Notes under the pieces: model-generated
Databases searched by the model: none
Seen by the model: only the letters and a program-made list of their open reading frames with translations
What the model was told of the DNA's origin: nothing
Made by a program: the position numbers and the translations under genes
DNA from: Hymenobacter cyanobacteriorum
Lineage (GTDB): Bacteria > Bacteroidota > Bacteroidia > Cytophagales > Hymenobacteraceae
Length of the DNA: 64,000 nucleotides
Assembly (NCBI RefSeq): GCF_022631375.1
Contig: NZ_JALBGC010000007.1
Span: 211,178-275,177, forward strand
Reading direction: 5' to 3'
In this document: positions 54,814 to 62,946 of the stretch, in pieces
Position numbering within the stretch: position 1 is the first letter of the stretch
Layout: each line of letters starts with the position of its first letter

Positions 54814-55977
54814 ATGATGACGTTGGATAGTGTTTCGCCGCGCGGCAAATCGCGCAAGGCCCACCGCGTGGCGGTGGGCGCTTTGTTTTTCTTGTTGGGC
54901 TTGTGCTTTGCCAGCTGGGCGTCGCGCATTCCGAGCGTGCAGCAAAAGATGGGCATCTCGGAGGCGGCGCTGGGTGGCGTGCTGCTGACTATTCCGCTGG
55001 GGCAGCTGGTGTCGCTGCCGCTGGCGGGCTGGCTGGTGGCCAAGCAGGGCAGCCGGCGCGTGGTATTGTGGGCCGTGGTGCTGTATGCCACGGCGCTGCT
55101 GGGGCTGGGCTGGGCCAATAGCCTGTGGCAGTTGCTGCCCTGCCTGATGGTGTTCGGTATCGGCGGCAATCTTACCAACATTTCGGTGAACACCCAGGCC
55201 GTGGGCGTGGAGCGGCTGTATAAGCACAAGCCTATCATGGCCTCTTTTCATGGGCTGTGGAGCCTGGCCGGGTTCGTGGCGGCCGCCATCGGCTCGTTTA
55301 TGATTGGGCACGCGGTGCCGCCGGGCGTGCACTTCCTGGGCATCGCGGCCTTCATTCTAACTGGTTTGGTTGTGGCGGCGGGCTCCACGGTGCGCGAAGA
55401 TTCGGGCGTGGACCCTGACCAGCCCATCTTCGTGAAACCGGATAAGGAGCTGCTGGGCCTGGGGGCCATTGCCTTCTGCGCGCTCATCTGCGAAGGGGCG
55501 ATGTTCGACTGGAGCGGGGTGTATTTCAAGAAGGTGGTGGGTGCCGACCCGGCCTGGGTGGGGGCGGGCTACACGGCCTTTATGAGTACGATGGCGGCCG
55601 GCCGTTTCGGGGCCGACTGGCTGGCCCACCGCCTCGGGGCCAAGCGCGTGATTCAGCTCAGCGGCCTGCTTACGGCGGTGGGGCTGAGCGTGGCCGTGGC
55701 CTTGCCCACGCTGCCTACAGCGCTGCTGGGCTTTTTGCTGGTGGGGTTCGGCACGTCGGCGGTGGTGCCGCTCGTGTACTCGGCAGCGGGCAAGTCCACT
55801 ACGATGTCGGCGGGCATGGCGCTGGCGGCGGTGTCCACCATCGGCTTCTTCGGGTTTCTGCTGGGGCCGCCGGTGATTGGCTTCGTGGCCGGGGCTACGA
55901 GCTTGCGGGTGTCGTTTGCCCTGATTGCCTTTATGGGCCTGTGCGTATCGGCAGTGGCGAGCCGGGTACGGGTGTAG
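54814..55977 (+). CDS. MFS transporter (YbjJ/fucose-permease-like)
   Basis: A 387-residue major facilitator with about 12 membrane helices. Phrases such as FLLGLCFASWASRIPSVQQK, LTIPLGQLVSLPLAGWLVAK, FHGLWSLAGFVAAAIGSFMI and GAGYTAFMSTMAAGRFGADW fit the YbjJ/FucP-type set. Substrate unknown. The open frame may begin at TTG 54808, but ATG 54814 is the natural choice. It begins within 45 nt of the kinase stop, right after a GC-rich stem (54779-54806), so weak read-through or a terminator separates them. Confidence 0.85.
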   Translation: MMTLDSVSPRGKSRKAHRVAVGALFFLLGLCFASWASRIPSVQQKMGISEAALGGVLLTIPLGQLVSLPLAGWLVAKQGSRRVVLWAVVLYATALLGLGWANSLWQLLPCLMVFGIGGNLTNISVNTQAVGVERLYKHKPIMASFHGLWSLAGFVAAAIGSFMIGHAVPPGVHFLGIAAFILTGLVVAAGSTVREDSGVDPDQPIFVKPDKELLGLGAIAFCALICEGAMFDWSGVYFKKVVGADPAWVGAGYTAFMSTMAAGRFGADWLAHRLGAKRVIQLSGLLTAVGLSVAVALPTLPTALLGFLLVGFGTSAVVPLVYSAAGKSTTMSAGMALAAVSTIGFFGFLLGPPVIGFVAGATSLRVSFALIAFMGLCVSAVASRVRV

Positions 55978-56033
55978 GTTTTGGGGATGGGGGACGGAGA
56001 GTGGGTTTGCAGGCATTGCAGCGGCTGAACGGC

Positions 56034-56120
56034 GTAGGGGCGGGGCCTGCCCCCGCCCATCGTTGAGCGGCCGCGAGTCAATGGTGCGACCGGGCGGGCG
56101 GGGGCAGGCCCCGCCCCTAC
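56034..56120. repeat. Intergenic palindrome, class E copy 2
   Basis: Perfect 25-nt arms GTAGGGGCGGGGCCTGCCCC CGCCC (56034-56058) and complement (56096-56120). It is related to the element at window position 1-74 through its GGGCxGGCCCCCGCCC core. It lies 57 nt after the MFS gene stop. Confidence 0.9.
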
Positions 56121-56166
56121 ATCCAACGACTCGGCAATGGAGCCAACATTTAAGTTAGTTACACGG

Positions 56167-56197
56167 TAAAGATGCTTCGCTGCGCTCTGCATGACGG
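56167..56197. repeat. Solo half of class A repeat
   Basis: TAAAGATGCTTCGCTGCGCT CTGCATGACGG: one arm of the class A palindrome without its partner, 31 nt ahead of the cupin gene. It looks like the residue of a decayed or partial element. Confidence 0.75.
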
Positions 56198-56228
56198 ATG
56201 CGTTGGCGACCCACTCAAAACCCACCCC

Positions 56229-56606
56229 ATGCCCGACAACCCCACCGCCACCAAATACACCTGGGACGCCATGCCCGTGGAGCAGGTGACCGACCAGCTC
56301 TCGCGCCGCCTCATCACCGGCGACAAGATGATGCTGGCCCACGTCTACCTCAAAAAAGGCACCATCGTGCCTCTGCACCAGCACCACAACGAGCAGATTA
56401 CCTACATTCTGGAAGGCGCGCTGCGCTTCTGGATTGGGTCTGAAGATGCTGAGCCCATTGTGGTAGGAGTAGGCGAGGTGCTGCACATCCCCGGCAACGT
56501 GTGGCACAAGGCCGAAGCCATTGAAGACACGCTCGACGTGGACATTTTCAGCCCGCCCCGCCAGGACTGGCTCGACAAATCGGACGACTACCTGCGCCTG
56601 AAATAG
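56229..56606 (+). CDS. Cupin domain protein
   Basis: A 125-residue cupin. The two metal-binding motifs are readable: VPLHQHHNEQITYILEGALR (first His pair and Glu) and VLHIPGNVWHKAEAI (second, with PxxxxH). RLITGDKMMLAHVYLKKGTI precedes them. Small single-domain cupins often handle sugars or act as isomerases/dioxygenases; activity cannot be fixed here. The start at 56229 is preferred over a frame reaching back through the half repeat. It is followed after 7 nt by the SDR gene, making a two-gene operon. Confidence 0.88.
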   Translation: MPDNPTATKYTWDAMPVEQVTDQLSRRLITGDKMMLAHVYLKKGTIVPLHQHHNEQITYILEGALRFWIGSEDAEPIVVGVGEVLHIPGNVWHKAEAIEDTLDVDIFSPPRQDWLDKSDDYLRLK

Positions 56607-56613
56607 CCCGGTT

Positions 56614-57405
56614 ATGGACCTCGGACTGAAAGGAAAAATTGCCCTAGTGGCCGCCGCCAGCCAGGGCCTGGGCCGCGCCGTGGCCGAAGAACTGGCCGCC
56701 GAAGGCGCGTCGCTCATCCTCTGTGCCCGCCACGATGTAGCCCTGCAGGAAACCTGCGCCGCCATCGAACAAGCCCACGGCACGCCCGTGCTGGGCCTGG
56801 CCACCGACGTGGCCGACCCCGCCGCCGTGGCCCGCCTCGTGGCCGCCGGCCTGGCCCGCTTCGGCCGCATCGATATTCTGGTGACCAACGCCGGCGGCCC
56901 GCCCGCCGGCACGTTCGACACGCTGAGCGCCGAGCAGTGGCAGGCTGCCACGCAGCTCCTGCTCACCAGCGTGGTGGAGCTGACGCGGGCCGTGCTGCCC
57001 GGCATGCAGGCGCGCGGCTGGGGCCGCATCCTCAACATCACCTCCATTTCGGTGAAGCAGCCGGTGGCCAACCTGATGCTTTCGAATAGCCTGCGGGCGG
57101 CCGTGACGGGCATGGCCCGCACCTTGGCTACCGAAGTGGCGGCGCAAGGCATTACCGTGAATAACATCCTGCCCGGCTACACCCGCACCGAGCGCGTGGT
57201 GGGCCTGGCCGATGCTACGGCCGCCCGTGAGGGCATCTCCGCCACCGAGGCCACGGCCCGCTGGGAAGCCGAAATCCCGATGCGCCGGCTGGGCGAGCCG
57301 CGTGAATTTGCGGCGCTGGCGGCGTTTCTGTGCTCGGAGCGGGCCAGCTACATCACCGGCACGTCGGTGCCGGTGGATGGCGGTTGGATTCGCTCGCTAC
57401 TGTAA
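56614..57405 (+). CDS. SDR family oxidoreductase
   Basis: A 263-residue classical short-chain dehydrogenase. Cofactor motif VAAASQGLGRAVAEELAAEG, structural NAGG motif (VTNAGGPPAGTF), catalytic Ser in ITSISVKQP. The usual Tyr of YxxxK is not evident: the segment reads LMLSNSLRAAVTGMARTLAT, where a Ser-rich SNSLRA replaces it. This is the pattern of a divergent SDR subgroup annotated as 3-oxoacyl-ACP reductase-like without classical Tyr. The ending ITGTSVPVDGGWIRSLL is normal. It is co-transcribed with the cupin gene. Confidence 0.85.
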   Translation: MDLGLKGKIALVAAASQGLGRAVAEELAAEGASLILCARHDVALQETCAAIEQAHGTPVLGLATDVADPAAVARLVAAGLARFGRIDILVTNAGGPPAGTFDTLSAEQWQAATQLLLTSVVELTRAVLPGMQARGWGRILNITSISVKQPVANLMLSNSLRAAVTGMARTLATEVAAQGITVNNILPGYTRTERVVGLADATAAREGISATEATARWEAEIPMRRLGEPREFAALAAFLCSERASYITGTSVPVDGGWIRSLL

Positions 57406-57420
57406 TCCGAATAGAAAAAC

Positions 57421-57528
57421 GCGTCATGCAGAGCGCAGCGAAGCATCTTGCCCGCAGTCACTAGCTCATTGGCAAGAAAAAGAGTAGTAGTGGCGGTCAA
57501 GATGCTTCGCTGCGCTCTGCATGACGTT
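57421..57528. repeat. Intergenic inverted repeat, class A copy 2
   Basis: 29-nt perfect arms CGTCATGCAGAGCGCAGCGA... (57422-57450) and ...TCGCTGCGCTCTGCATGACG (57498-57526). It lies between the SDR and the DHA2 transporter; the ATG at 57521 used as start of the longest transporter frame is inside the right arm. Confidence 0.92.
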
Positions 57529-59125
57529 CAACGAATGTTCAAATCTCCCTCCCTTGACCGAAACCCTCACCCACCGCCAGAAGATGCTCACCTTTGCCGG
57601 CATCCTGCTGGCCATGTTTCTGGGGGCCCTCGACCAGACCATTGTAAGCACGGCCCTGCCCCGCATTGTGGCCGACCTCGACGGGCTCGACCGCTTTACG
57701 TGGGTGGCGACGGCCTATTTGGTGGCCAGCACGGCGCTGGTGCCCATCTACGGCAAGCTGGCCGACATGTACTCGCGGCGCACCATTGAGATTGTGGCGG
57801 TGAGTATTTTTCTGGTGGGCTCGGGGCTGTGCGGGCTGGCGGGCGAGTTTGGCACACTGCCCGTGCTGGGCGATGGCATGACGCAATTGGTGGTGTTCCG
57901 GGCTATCCAGGGCTTTGGCGGGGCGGGGCTGTTTGCGATGGCCTTCATCATCATTGCCGACCTGTTTGCGCCCGCCGAGCGGGGGCGCTACCAGGGCTTC
58001 ACGGGGGCGGTGTTTGGCACATCGTCGGTGCTGGGGCCGCTGCTGGGCGGCTTTCTCACCGATAAAGGCACCGACCTGATTCCCGGCGTGGCGGGCTGGC
58101 GGCTGGTGTTCTACGTGAACCTGCCGCTGGGCCTGCTGGCCCTCTGGTTCATCATCGCCCAGATGCCGCCGCTGCGCCCGCGCACCGAACCCAAGCCGTT
58201 CGACTTTATTTCGGCCGCGCTGCTGATGACCGGGCTGGGGCCGCTGGTGGTAGCCTTGCAGCTCAACCGGGCGCTGTATCCGTGGTCGGGCGCGCTCACG
58301 CTGGGGCTGCTGGCCGGAGCGGTGGTGGCGCTGGCGCTGTTTGTGGTGCGCAGCCTGCGGCACGAGAACCCCATTCTCAACTTCGGTTTGTTCAAAAACC
58401 CGGTGTTCCGCACGGCCAATGCGGCGCTGTTCTGCATGGGCGGGGCATTTCTGGGGGTTATCATTTTCGAGCCGCTGTTTATGGTGAACGTGCTGGGCGA
58501 GTCGGCCACGCGGGCCGGGGCCAGCCTGATGCCGCTGTCGCTGGGCGTGGTCACGGGCTCGATGCTGGCCGGCCAGATGGTGTCGCGCTTCGGCCACTAC
58601 AAGCGCTGGATGCTGGGCGGGCTGGTGTTGCTACTCGTTGGCCTGAGCCTGCTGGCCACCATGCCGCCCACGGTGCAATACCACCAAGTGCTTATTTACC
58701 TGGCCATTTGCGGCCTGGGACTAGGGCCCACGATGCCGCTCTACACCCTGGCTGTGCAAAATGCCACCGAGCCCGCCCTCATGGGCCAGGCCACCTCAGC
58801 CAGCCAGTTTTTTCGGCAGATTGGCGGGGCGCTGGCGGCCTCAGCCTTGGGCGCGGTGCTCACCTTCACGCTGGCGCACGAGCTGCCGGCCGCTGCGCAA
58901 GCGCCCGTTGCCGCCCGCTCGGCCGTGGTAGCGGAAGGCCCGGCCGTGCCCGCCACCACGGCCGGCGCGGCCGACCCGGTGGTGCGGGCGGCCTTCGCCA
59001 TGGCCATCCGGCGGGTGTATATGGTCGATATCCTGTTAGTGGTAAGCGGCCTGCTGCTCACGCTGCTGGTGCCGGAGCTGCCGCTGCGCAAGGCCAATGA
59101 AGCCGTGCCCGTGGCGGTAGAGTAG
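57521..59125 (+). CDS. DHA2 family drug/proton antiporter
   Basis: A 534-residue 14-helix multidrug exporter. Typical: MFLGALDQTIVSTALPRIVA (about 31-50), TWVATAYLVASTALVPIYGK, ADMYSRRTIEIVAVSIFLVG, FRAIQGFGGAGLFAMAFIII (antiporter motif C region), and GRYQGFTGAVFGTSSVLGPL LGG. The C-terminal loop before the last helix is long and Ala/Pro-rich. The longest frame starts at ATG 57521, which belongs to the class A repeat; the next in-frame ATG is 57584 (MLTFAGILLAM), which would also keep all helices. True start is uncertain. A further class A repeat follows the stop. Confidence 0.88.
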   Translation: MTFNECSNLPPLTETLTHRQKMLTFAGILLAMFLGALDQTIVSTALPRIVADLDGLDRFTWVATAYLVASTALVPIYGKLADMYSRRTIEIVAVSIFLVGSGLCGLAGEFGTLPVLGDGMTQLVVFRAIQGFGGAGLFAMAFIIIADLFAPAERGRYQGFTGAVFGTSSVLGPLLGGFLTDKGTDLIPGVAGWRLVFYVNLPLGLLALWFIIAQMPPLRPRTEPKPFDFISAALLMTGLGPLVVALQLNRALYPWSGALTLGLLAGAVVALALFVVRSLRHENPILNFGLFKNPVFRTANAALFCMGGAFLGVIIFEPLFMVNVLGESATRAGASLMPLSLGVVTGSMLAGQMVSRFGHYKRWMLGGLVLLLVGLSLLATMPPTVQYHQVLIYLAICGLGLGPTMPLYTLAVQNATEPALMGQATSASQFFRQIGGALAASALGAVLTFTLAHELPAAAQAPVAARSAVVAEGPAVPATTAGAADPVVRAAFAMAIRRVYMVDILLVVSGLLLTLLVPELPLRKANEAVPVAVE

Positions 59126-59149
59126 GGGATAGATGCAGCGCCAGTTGCC

Positions 59150-59238
59150 CGTCATGCAGAGCGTAGCGAAGCATCTTTAACGCAGTAGAAAATGAATGCG
59201 TTGAGCGGTAAAGATGCTTCGCTGCGCTCTGCATGACG
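59150..59238. repeat. Intergenic inverted repeat, class A copy 3
   Basis: 30-nt arms with one mismatch: CGTCATGCAGAGCGTAGCGA... and ...TCGCTGCGCTCTGCATGACG. It lies between the DHA2 transporter and the cobalamin riboswitch. Confidence 0.9.
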
Positions 59239-59282
59239 TTCCTTTTTCCTCCTTCAGCCGCCAAACCCGCCCCGCCGCGCCG

Positions 59283-59290
59283 TACCTTCG
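59283..59290 (+). promoter_or_regulatory. Candidate -7 box for riboswitch transcript
   Basis: TACCTTCG, one mismatch from TAnnTTTG, just upstream of the aptamer. Confidence 0.35.
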
Positions 59291-59296
59291 CCGCGT

Positions 59297-59535
59297 TGGT
59301 TCTCGGTTTGATTTCCTTCAATCAGCGGACGGTTTTTCACCCGGGCTTCGGCTGGGGTAAAGATTAAAAGGGAATCGGGTGCAACTCCCGAACAGACGCG
59401 CTACTGTGAGTTTCCCAGCCCGATTGGGCTGGAGCCGGTGGCCCCATTGCAAGCCCATTGGCCCGCGGAAAACGGGCTGAGAAGGGCGGGGCCGGCCCGA
59501 AACAAGTCAGGAGACCTGCCGGCCGCCGAGTGATG
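59297..59535 (+). promoter_or_regulatory. Cobalamin riboswitch
   Basis: The core matches the B12-sensing aptamer: TAAAAGGGAATCGGGTGCAA, CTCCCGAACAGACGCGCTAC TGTGAG (59366-59408), then GGAGCCGGTGGCCCC..., and the B12 box AACAAGTCAGGAGACCTGCC GGCC (59501-59524). The next gene on this strand is an acyl-CoA thioesterase starting 150 nt further, an unusual target. Boundaries are approximate at the 5-prime end. Confidence 0.92.
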
Positions 59536-59685
59536 CTGCCCTCGCGCTTTGGGGCTGGCATCGGCGGTGCCGTGCCGCTGCGCTCAAGGCGCGGCCGGGG
59601 TGTGGTGCGGCCGGTGGTTGGCTTAATGAGAACGGGGGCTGAATGCAAATGGAGGCCGTTTATCCACCTCTTATCCCCGTTGCTC

Positions 59686-60072
59686 ATGCTCCTTGCCGAC
59701 CGCATTGCCCGCGCCGAAACTCGCATCTTCAAAGCCGTATTCCCCAACACCACCAACCACTACGACACCCTGTTCGGCGGCACCACGCTGCTGCTCATGG
59801 ACGAGGTAGCCTTCATCGCGGCCACCCGCTTTTCGCGCCTGAAAATGGTGACCGTGTCTTCCGAGCGGGTCGATTTCACGCACCCCATCCCCGGTGGCTC
59901 GCTGGTGGAGCTGGTGGCCAACATCGAGCACGTAGGCCGCACCAGCCTCAAAGTGCGCGTCGAGTTATTCGTGGAGCAGATGTACTCGGAAGACCGCCAC
60001 AAGGCCGTAACCGGCCTGTTCACCTTCGTGGCCGTGGATGAGCACAAGCAGCCCGTCCGCATTCTGGCTTAG
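59686..60072 (+). CDS. Acyl-CoA thioesterase (hotdog fold)
   Basis: A 128-residue thioesterase of the YciA/BFIT hotdog group, which hydrolyses acyl-CoA. Key stretches: VFPNTTNHYDTLFGGTTLLL with the N-x-x-x-T-L-FGG active-site region, MDEVAFIAATRFSRLKMVTV and VDFTHPIPGGSLVELVANIE. The start at 59686 gives a normal N-terminus; the frame stays open upstream through the riboswitch tail (to 59533 and beyond), but those residues are Arg/Gly-rich and unlikely to be protein. No link to cobalamin is known for this family, which makes the riboswitch placement odd. Confidence 0.88.
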   Translation: MLLADRIARAETRIFKAVFPNTTNHYDTLFGGTTLLLMDEVAFIAATRFSRLKMVTVSSERVDFTHPIPGGSLVELVANIEHVGRTSLKVRVELFVEQMYSEDRHKAVTGLFTFVAVDEHKQPVRILA

Positions 60073-60080
60073 CTGTCGGT

Positions 60081-60170
60081 TTTTAGTTGTTAGTTGTTCG
60101 TTATCAGTTGTTAGTAACAGTTCGGATGTGCTCAGCCTAACAACTGACAACTACTAACGAGCAACTAAAA
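60081..60170. repeat. Intergenic inverted repeat, class D copy 5
   Basis: 34-nt arms TTTTAGTTGTTAGTTGTTCG... and ...ACTACTAACGAGCAACTAAAA. It lies between two convergent genes; the MOT1 stop (TAG at 60165-60167) is inside the right arm. Confidence 0.85.
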
Positions 60171-61340
60171 CTTCCCCAGCCCCACCCAGCCGCGCTGCAT
60201 GGCGTAGTAGATGGCCGTGCCTACAATCAACCCCACCAGGTAGCCATACGGCAGCCCGGCGCAGAGCAGCCCCACCAGCAGCGCCACCAATAAATCGGCG
60301 CGGCTGCCACTCACGTCGCGCAGCAGCGTAGCCAATGACAGCGCCTCGAACAGTAGCAGCACCCCCAGCACCGGCAGCGGGAATATCTGCACTACATCGG
60401 CGAAGCCCTGGCTGAAGAACAGCCCCATCACCAGGAAAATGCTGCCGTAAATGACCACCGAGCCGCCCGTGCGCGCCCCAAACGCATAGTGCCCCACCAT
60501 GCCGCCCGAACCGTGGCACACCGGAAACCCGCCGAAAAATGGGTTCGCCAGGTTCATTAGCGCATAAGTGAAGCTGATTTTTTTGATGGTCAGCGGCTCC
60601 CGCTCGGGGAATAAATCGTGCGCTACCTGCTTGGTGGCCAGGATTGAGTTGCCCAGCGACAGCGGAATCTGGGGCAGCGCCAGCAGCACTGCGCCGGTCA
60701 GAATATCGGCTGATTGCGGCAGGTGCCAGGAGGGCAGATGTAGGCCCACGGCCTTCTGGGCCGTGGCCAAATCGAGTTTGAAAACCAGTGCGTACGCCAC
60801 ACCCAGGGCAATGACGATGAGCGCCGCCGGCCAGCGCCGGTTGCCAAACAGCACCACCGTGACCACGAATGCCGCTGCCGCCAGCGCGTAGCCCGCCGCT
60901 CCATCCGAGCCCACGTACTTGGTGAGGGCCAGCGTAGCCAGCTGCAAGGCCAGCCCGAACTGAATGCCGCGCACCACCGCCTTGGGCACCAGCCTCGCCA
61001 GCCCATCAATGAGCCCGGTTATCGACAGGAAAAACATGCTGACCCCAATGGCCAGCCCCCCGCCAAAAATGATTCGCCCCGGGATTTTCTGAGCAATCAC
61101 CAGCGCCGCGAAGGCCTTGAGCGGCTGCACCGGCATGGGCATGCGGTACCACAGCCCGGTGAACACCTGCATCAGCCCGAACAGGATGAGCACCGAGGCG
61201 CTGTCGATGCCCGAGGCGGCGATGACGCCGATGAGCAGCGGCAGGTCGGTGCCGAGGTCGCCAAACGCGCCGGCCACCTCGTTGCGGTCGAAACGGATGG
61301 GTGGGCGGGCGGGGGCGGGCGGCGGAAGCGTAGGCTGCAT
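60165..61340 (-). CDS. MOT1-type molybdate/sulfate transporter
   Basis: A 391-residue membrane protein with about 10-11 helices. Typical: NEVAGAFGDLGTDLPLLIGV (about 21-40), FTGLWYRMPMPVQPLKAFAA and PQIPLSLGNSILATKQVAHD. These match the MOT1 family of molybdate transporters (a SulP relative without the STAS domain). In this window, full of Moco biosynthesis genes and fdhD, molybdate is the likely substrate. The start at 61340 gives the Pro-rich N-terminus; the longer frame crosses a class C repeat. Confidence 0.9.
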   Translation of the reverse strand: MQPTLPPPAPARPPIRFDRNEVAGAFGDLGTDLPLLIGVIAASGIDSASVLILFGLMQVFTGLWYRMPMPVQPLKAFAALVIAQKIPGRIIFGGGLAIGVSMFFLSITGLIDGLARLVPKAVVRGIQFGLALQLATLALTKYVGSDGAAGYALAAAAFVVTVVLFGNRRWPAALIVIALGVAYALVFKLDLATAQKAVGLHLPSWHLPQSADILTGAVLLALPQIPLSLGNSILATKQVAHDLFPEREPLTIKKISFTYALMNLANPFFGGFPVCHGSGGMVGHYAFGARTGGSVVIYGSIFLVMGLFFSQGFADVVQIFPLPVLGVLLLFEALSLATLLRDVSGSRADLLVALLVGLLCAGLPYGYLVGLIVGTAIYYAMQRGWVGLGKF

Positions 61341-61358
61341 AGTGGCAAAGTTCGGACT

Positions 61359-61470
61359 GTAGCGTGGACTCTGCGAGTCCGCGCTTAAACTGGGCGAAAC
61401 CAACAAAACGGAACCGACGGAACGCGGACTCGCAGAGCTCCAGAGTTCCTTCGGATACGACCACGCTACA
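61359..61470. repeat. Intergenic inverted repeat, class C variant with split arm
   Basis: Left arm TGTAGCGTGGACTCTGCGAG TCCGCG; the right arm contains the complement but is interrupted by about 22 nt (CTCCAGAGTTCCTTCGGATA CGA) between its outer (CCACGCTACA) and inner (CGCGGACTCGCAGAG) parts. It lies between the symporter stop (61473) and the MOT1 start (61340). Confidence 0.7.
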
Positions 61471-61472
61471 AG

Positions 61473-62759
61473 CTACTCAGCCGCTTTCTCGGCTACTTCG
61501 CCCAGATACTCGCCGCTGGTGAGACCGCGCCGGAAGCGCAACGGGCGCAGCCGCTTGCCCAGCGCTTCTACGGCCATTTCGTGGTCGAGGGCGTCTTCGG
61601 TGTGGGCCAGGAAAATGGTGGCCACCCCGTTGCCTATGAAGTTGGTGATGCTACGGGCCTCCGACATAAACCGGTCCACGCCCAGCAACAGGGCCAGACC
61701 CTCTACCGGAATCACCTTCATGGCCGTGAGCGTGCTGGCCAGCACCACAAAGCCGCTGCCCGCCACGCCCGCCGCGCCCTTCGAGGTCACCATGAGAATG
61801 CCCATCATGGTCAGAATCTGCGCGCCCGAAAGCTCGATGTGGAACACCTGGGCCAGAAACAGGGTGGAAAGCGAGAGGTAAATCGTGGTGCCGTCGAGGT
61901 TGAAGGAGTAGCCCGTGGGCACCACCAGCCCTACTACCGGCTGGGCGCAGCCCATGCCCTCCAGCTTCTCCATCAGGCCCGGCAGACCGGCTTCGGACGA
62001 GGACGTGCCCAGCACAATCAGCAGCTCGGCCTTGATGTACTTCAGAAACGACCACATGCCGATGCGGCAGTACCGCAGAATGACCCCGAGCACCAGAAAC
62101 ACGAACAAGCCCATCGTGAGGTACACGGTCACCATCAGCTTGCCCAGCGGCAGCAACGTGGCAATGCCATACTTGCCAATGGTGAAGGCCATGCCCCCAA
62201 ACGCTCCGATGGGCGCGAGCAGCATCACCAGGTGCAACCCCCGGAACACGTATTTCGAGCACGCCTTCAGGAAATGAATGACGGGCTTGCGGCCGGCGTA
62301 CTTGCTAAGCCCGATGCCCAGTACAATGGCCACCAGCAGCACCTGCAAGGTCAGGTTATCGGCCAGGAAGTGGCCCCACGAGAACTCCGTGGCCCGTTTC
62401 GTGAACTCGCCCACCTTCCCGGTATCGAGCCGGCCGGTGCTCACGCCGTCGCCCGGCCGCACCAGCGCCGCCACGCCCACGCCAATCAGCAGCGCCAGCG
62501 TGGTCACAATCTCAAAGTACAGCAGCGCCTTGCCCCCGATGCGCCCCACCTTCTTCAAGTCGCCCATCGTGCTGATGCCAAGCGTGATGGTGAGGAAGAT
62601 AATCGGGTTGATGAATAGCTTCACCACGTCGATGAAGCGCTTGCCTAGTGGCTCCATCTGCACGGCCAGGGCTGGCCGGAAATGGCCCAGCAGCGCCCCG
62701 GCCACAATGGCCAGCAGCACCCAAAAGGTGAGGTTGCGGGTGAGGCGTTGGATTTTCAT
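61473..62759 (-). CDS. Dicarboxylate/amino acid:cation symporter
   Basis: A 428-residue member of the DctA/GltP (SDF) family, which imports dicarboxylates or acidic amino acids with H+ or Na+. Family hallmarks: FINPIIFLTITLGISTMGDL, the Ser-rich re-entrant loop LIVLGTSSSEAGLPGLMEKL, GYSFNLDGTTIYLSLSTLFL (NLDGT motif), MVTSKGAAGVAGSGFVVLAS and a C-terminal ARSITNFIGNGVATIFLAHT. The start at 62759 excludes a 67-codon frame that crosses a class A repeat. It is divergent from fdhD. Confidence 0.95.
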   Translation of the reverse strand: MKIQRLTRNLTFWVLLAIVAGALLGHFRPALAVQMEPLGKRFIDVVKLFINPIIFLTITLGISTMGDLKKVGRIGGKALLYFEIVTTLALLIGVGVAALVRPGDGVSTGRLDTGKVGEFTKRATEFSWGHFLADNLTLQVLLVAIVLGIGLSKYAGRKPVIHFLKACSKYVFRGLHLVMLLAPIGAFGGMAFTIGKYGIATLLPLGKLMVTVYLTMGLFVFLVLGVILRYCRIGMWSFLKYIKAELLIVLGTSSSEAGLPGLMEKLEGMGCAQPVVGLVVPTGYSFNLDGTTIYLSLSTLFLAQVFHIELSGAQILTMMGILMVTSKGAAGVAGSGFVVLASTLTAMKVIPVEGLALLLGVDRFMSEARSITNFIGNGVATIFLAHTEDALDHEMAVEALGKRLRPLRFRRGLTSGEYLGEVAEKAAE

Positions 62760-62806
62760 AGGCAGCGGTGAGGAAGGATTAGGCCACAAGAACGGCACGC
62801 GAAAAA

Positions 62807-62920
62807 GAACGTCATGCAGCGCGCAGCGAAGCATCTTGCCCGCCGCCACTAATCCTTTTGGTTTAACGATTGGTTTACTGTCTGCGGGCAAGATGCTTCG
62901 CTGCGCGCTGCATGACGTTC
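62807..62920. repeat. Intergenic inverted repeat, class A copy 4
   Basis: About 36-nt arms: GAACGTCATGCAGCGCGCAG... and ...CTGCGCGCTGCATGACGTTC. It sits in the divergent promoter region between the symporter and fdhD, unlike most copies, which lie at gene ends. Confidence 0.9.
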
Positions 62921-62946
62921 TACTGCCCTCGCCCGCCATCCTGCTT

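Noticed and set aside
59533..59685. Upstream extension of the thioesterase reading frame into the riboswitch tail
   Set aside because: The frame is open but codes for Arg/Gly-rich sequence without family similarity; the hotdog domain begins normally at 59686.
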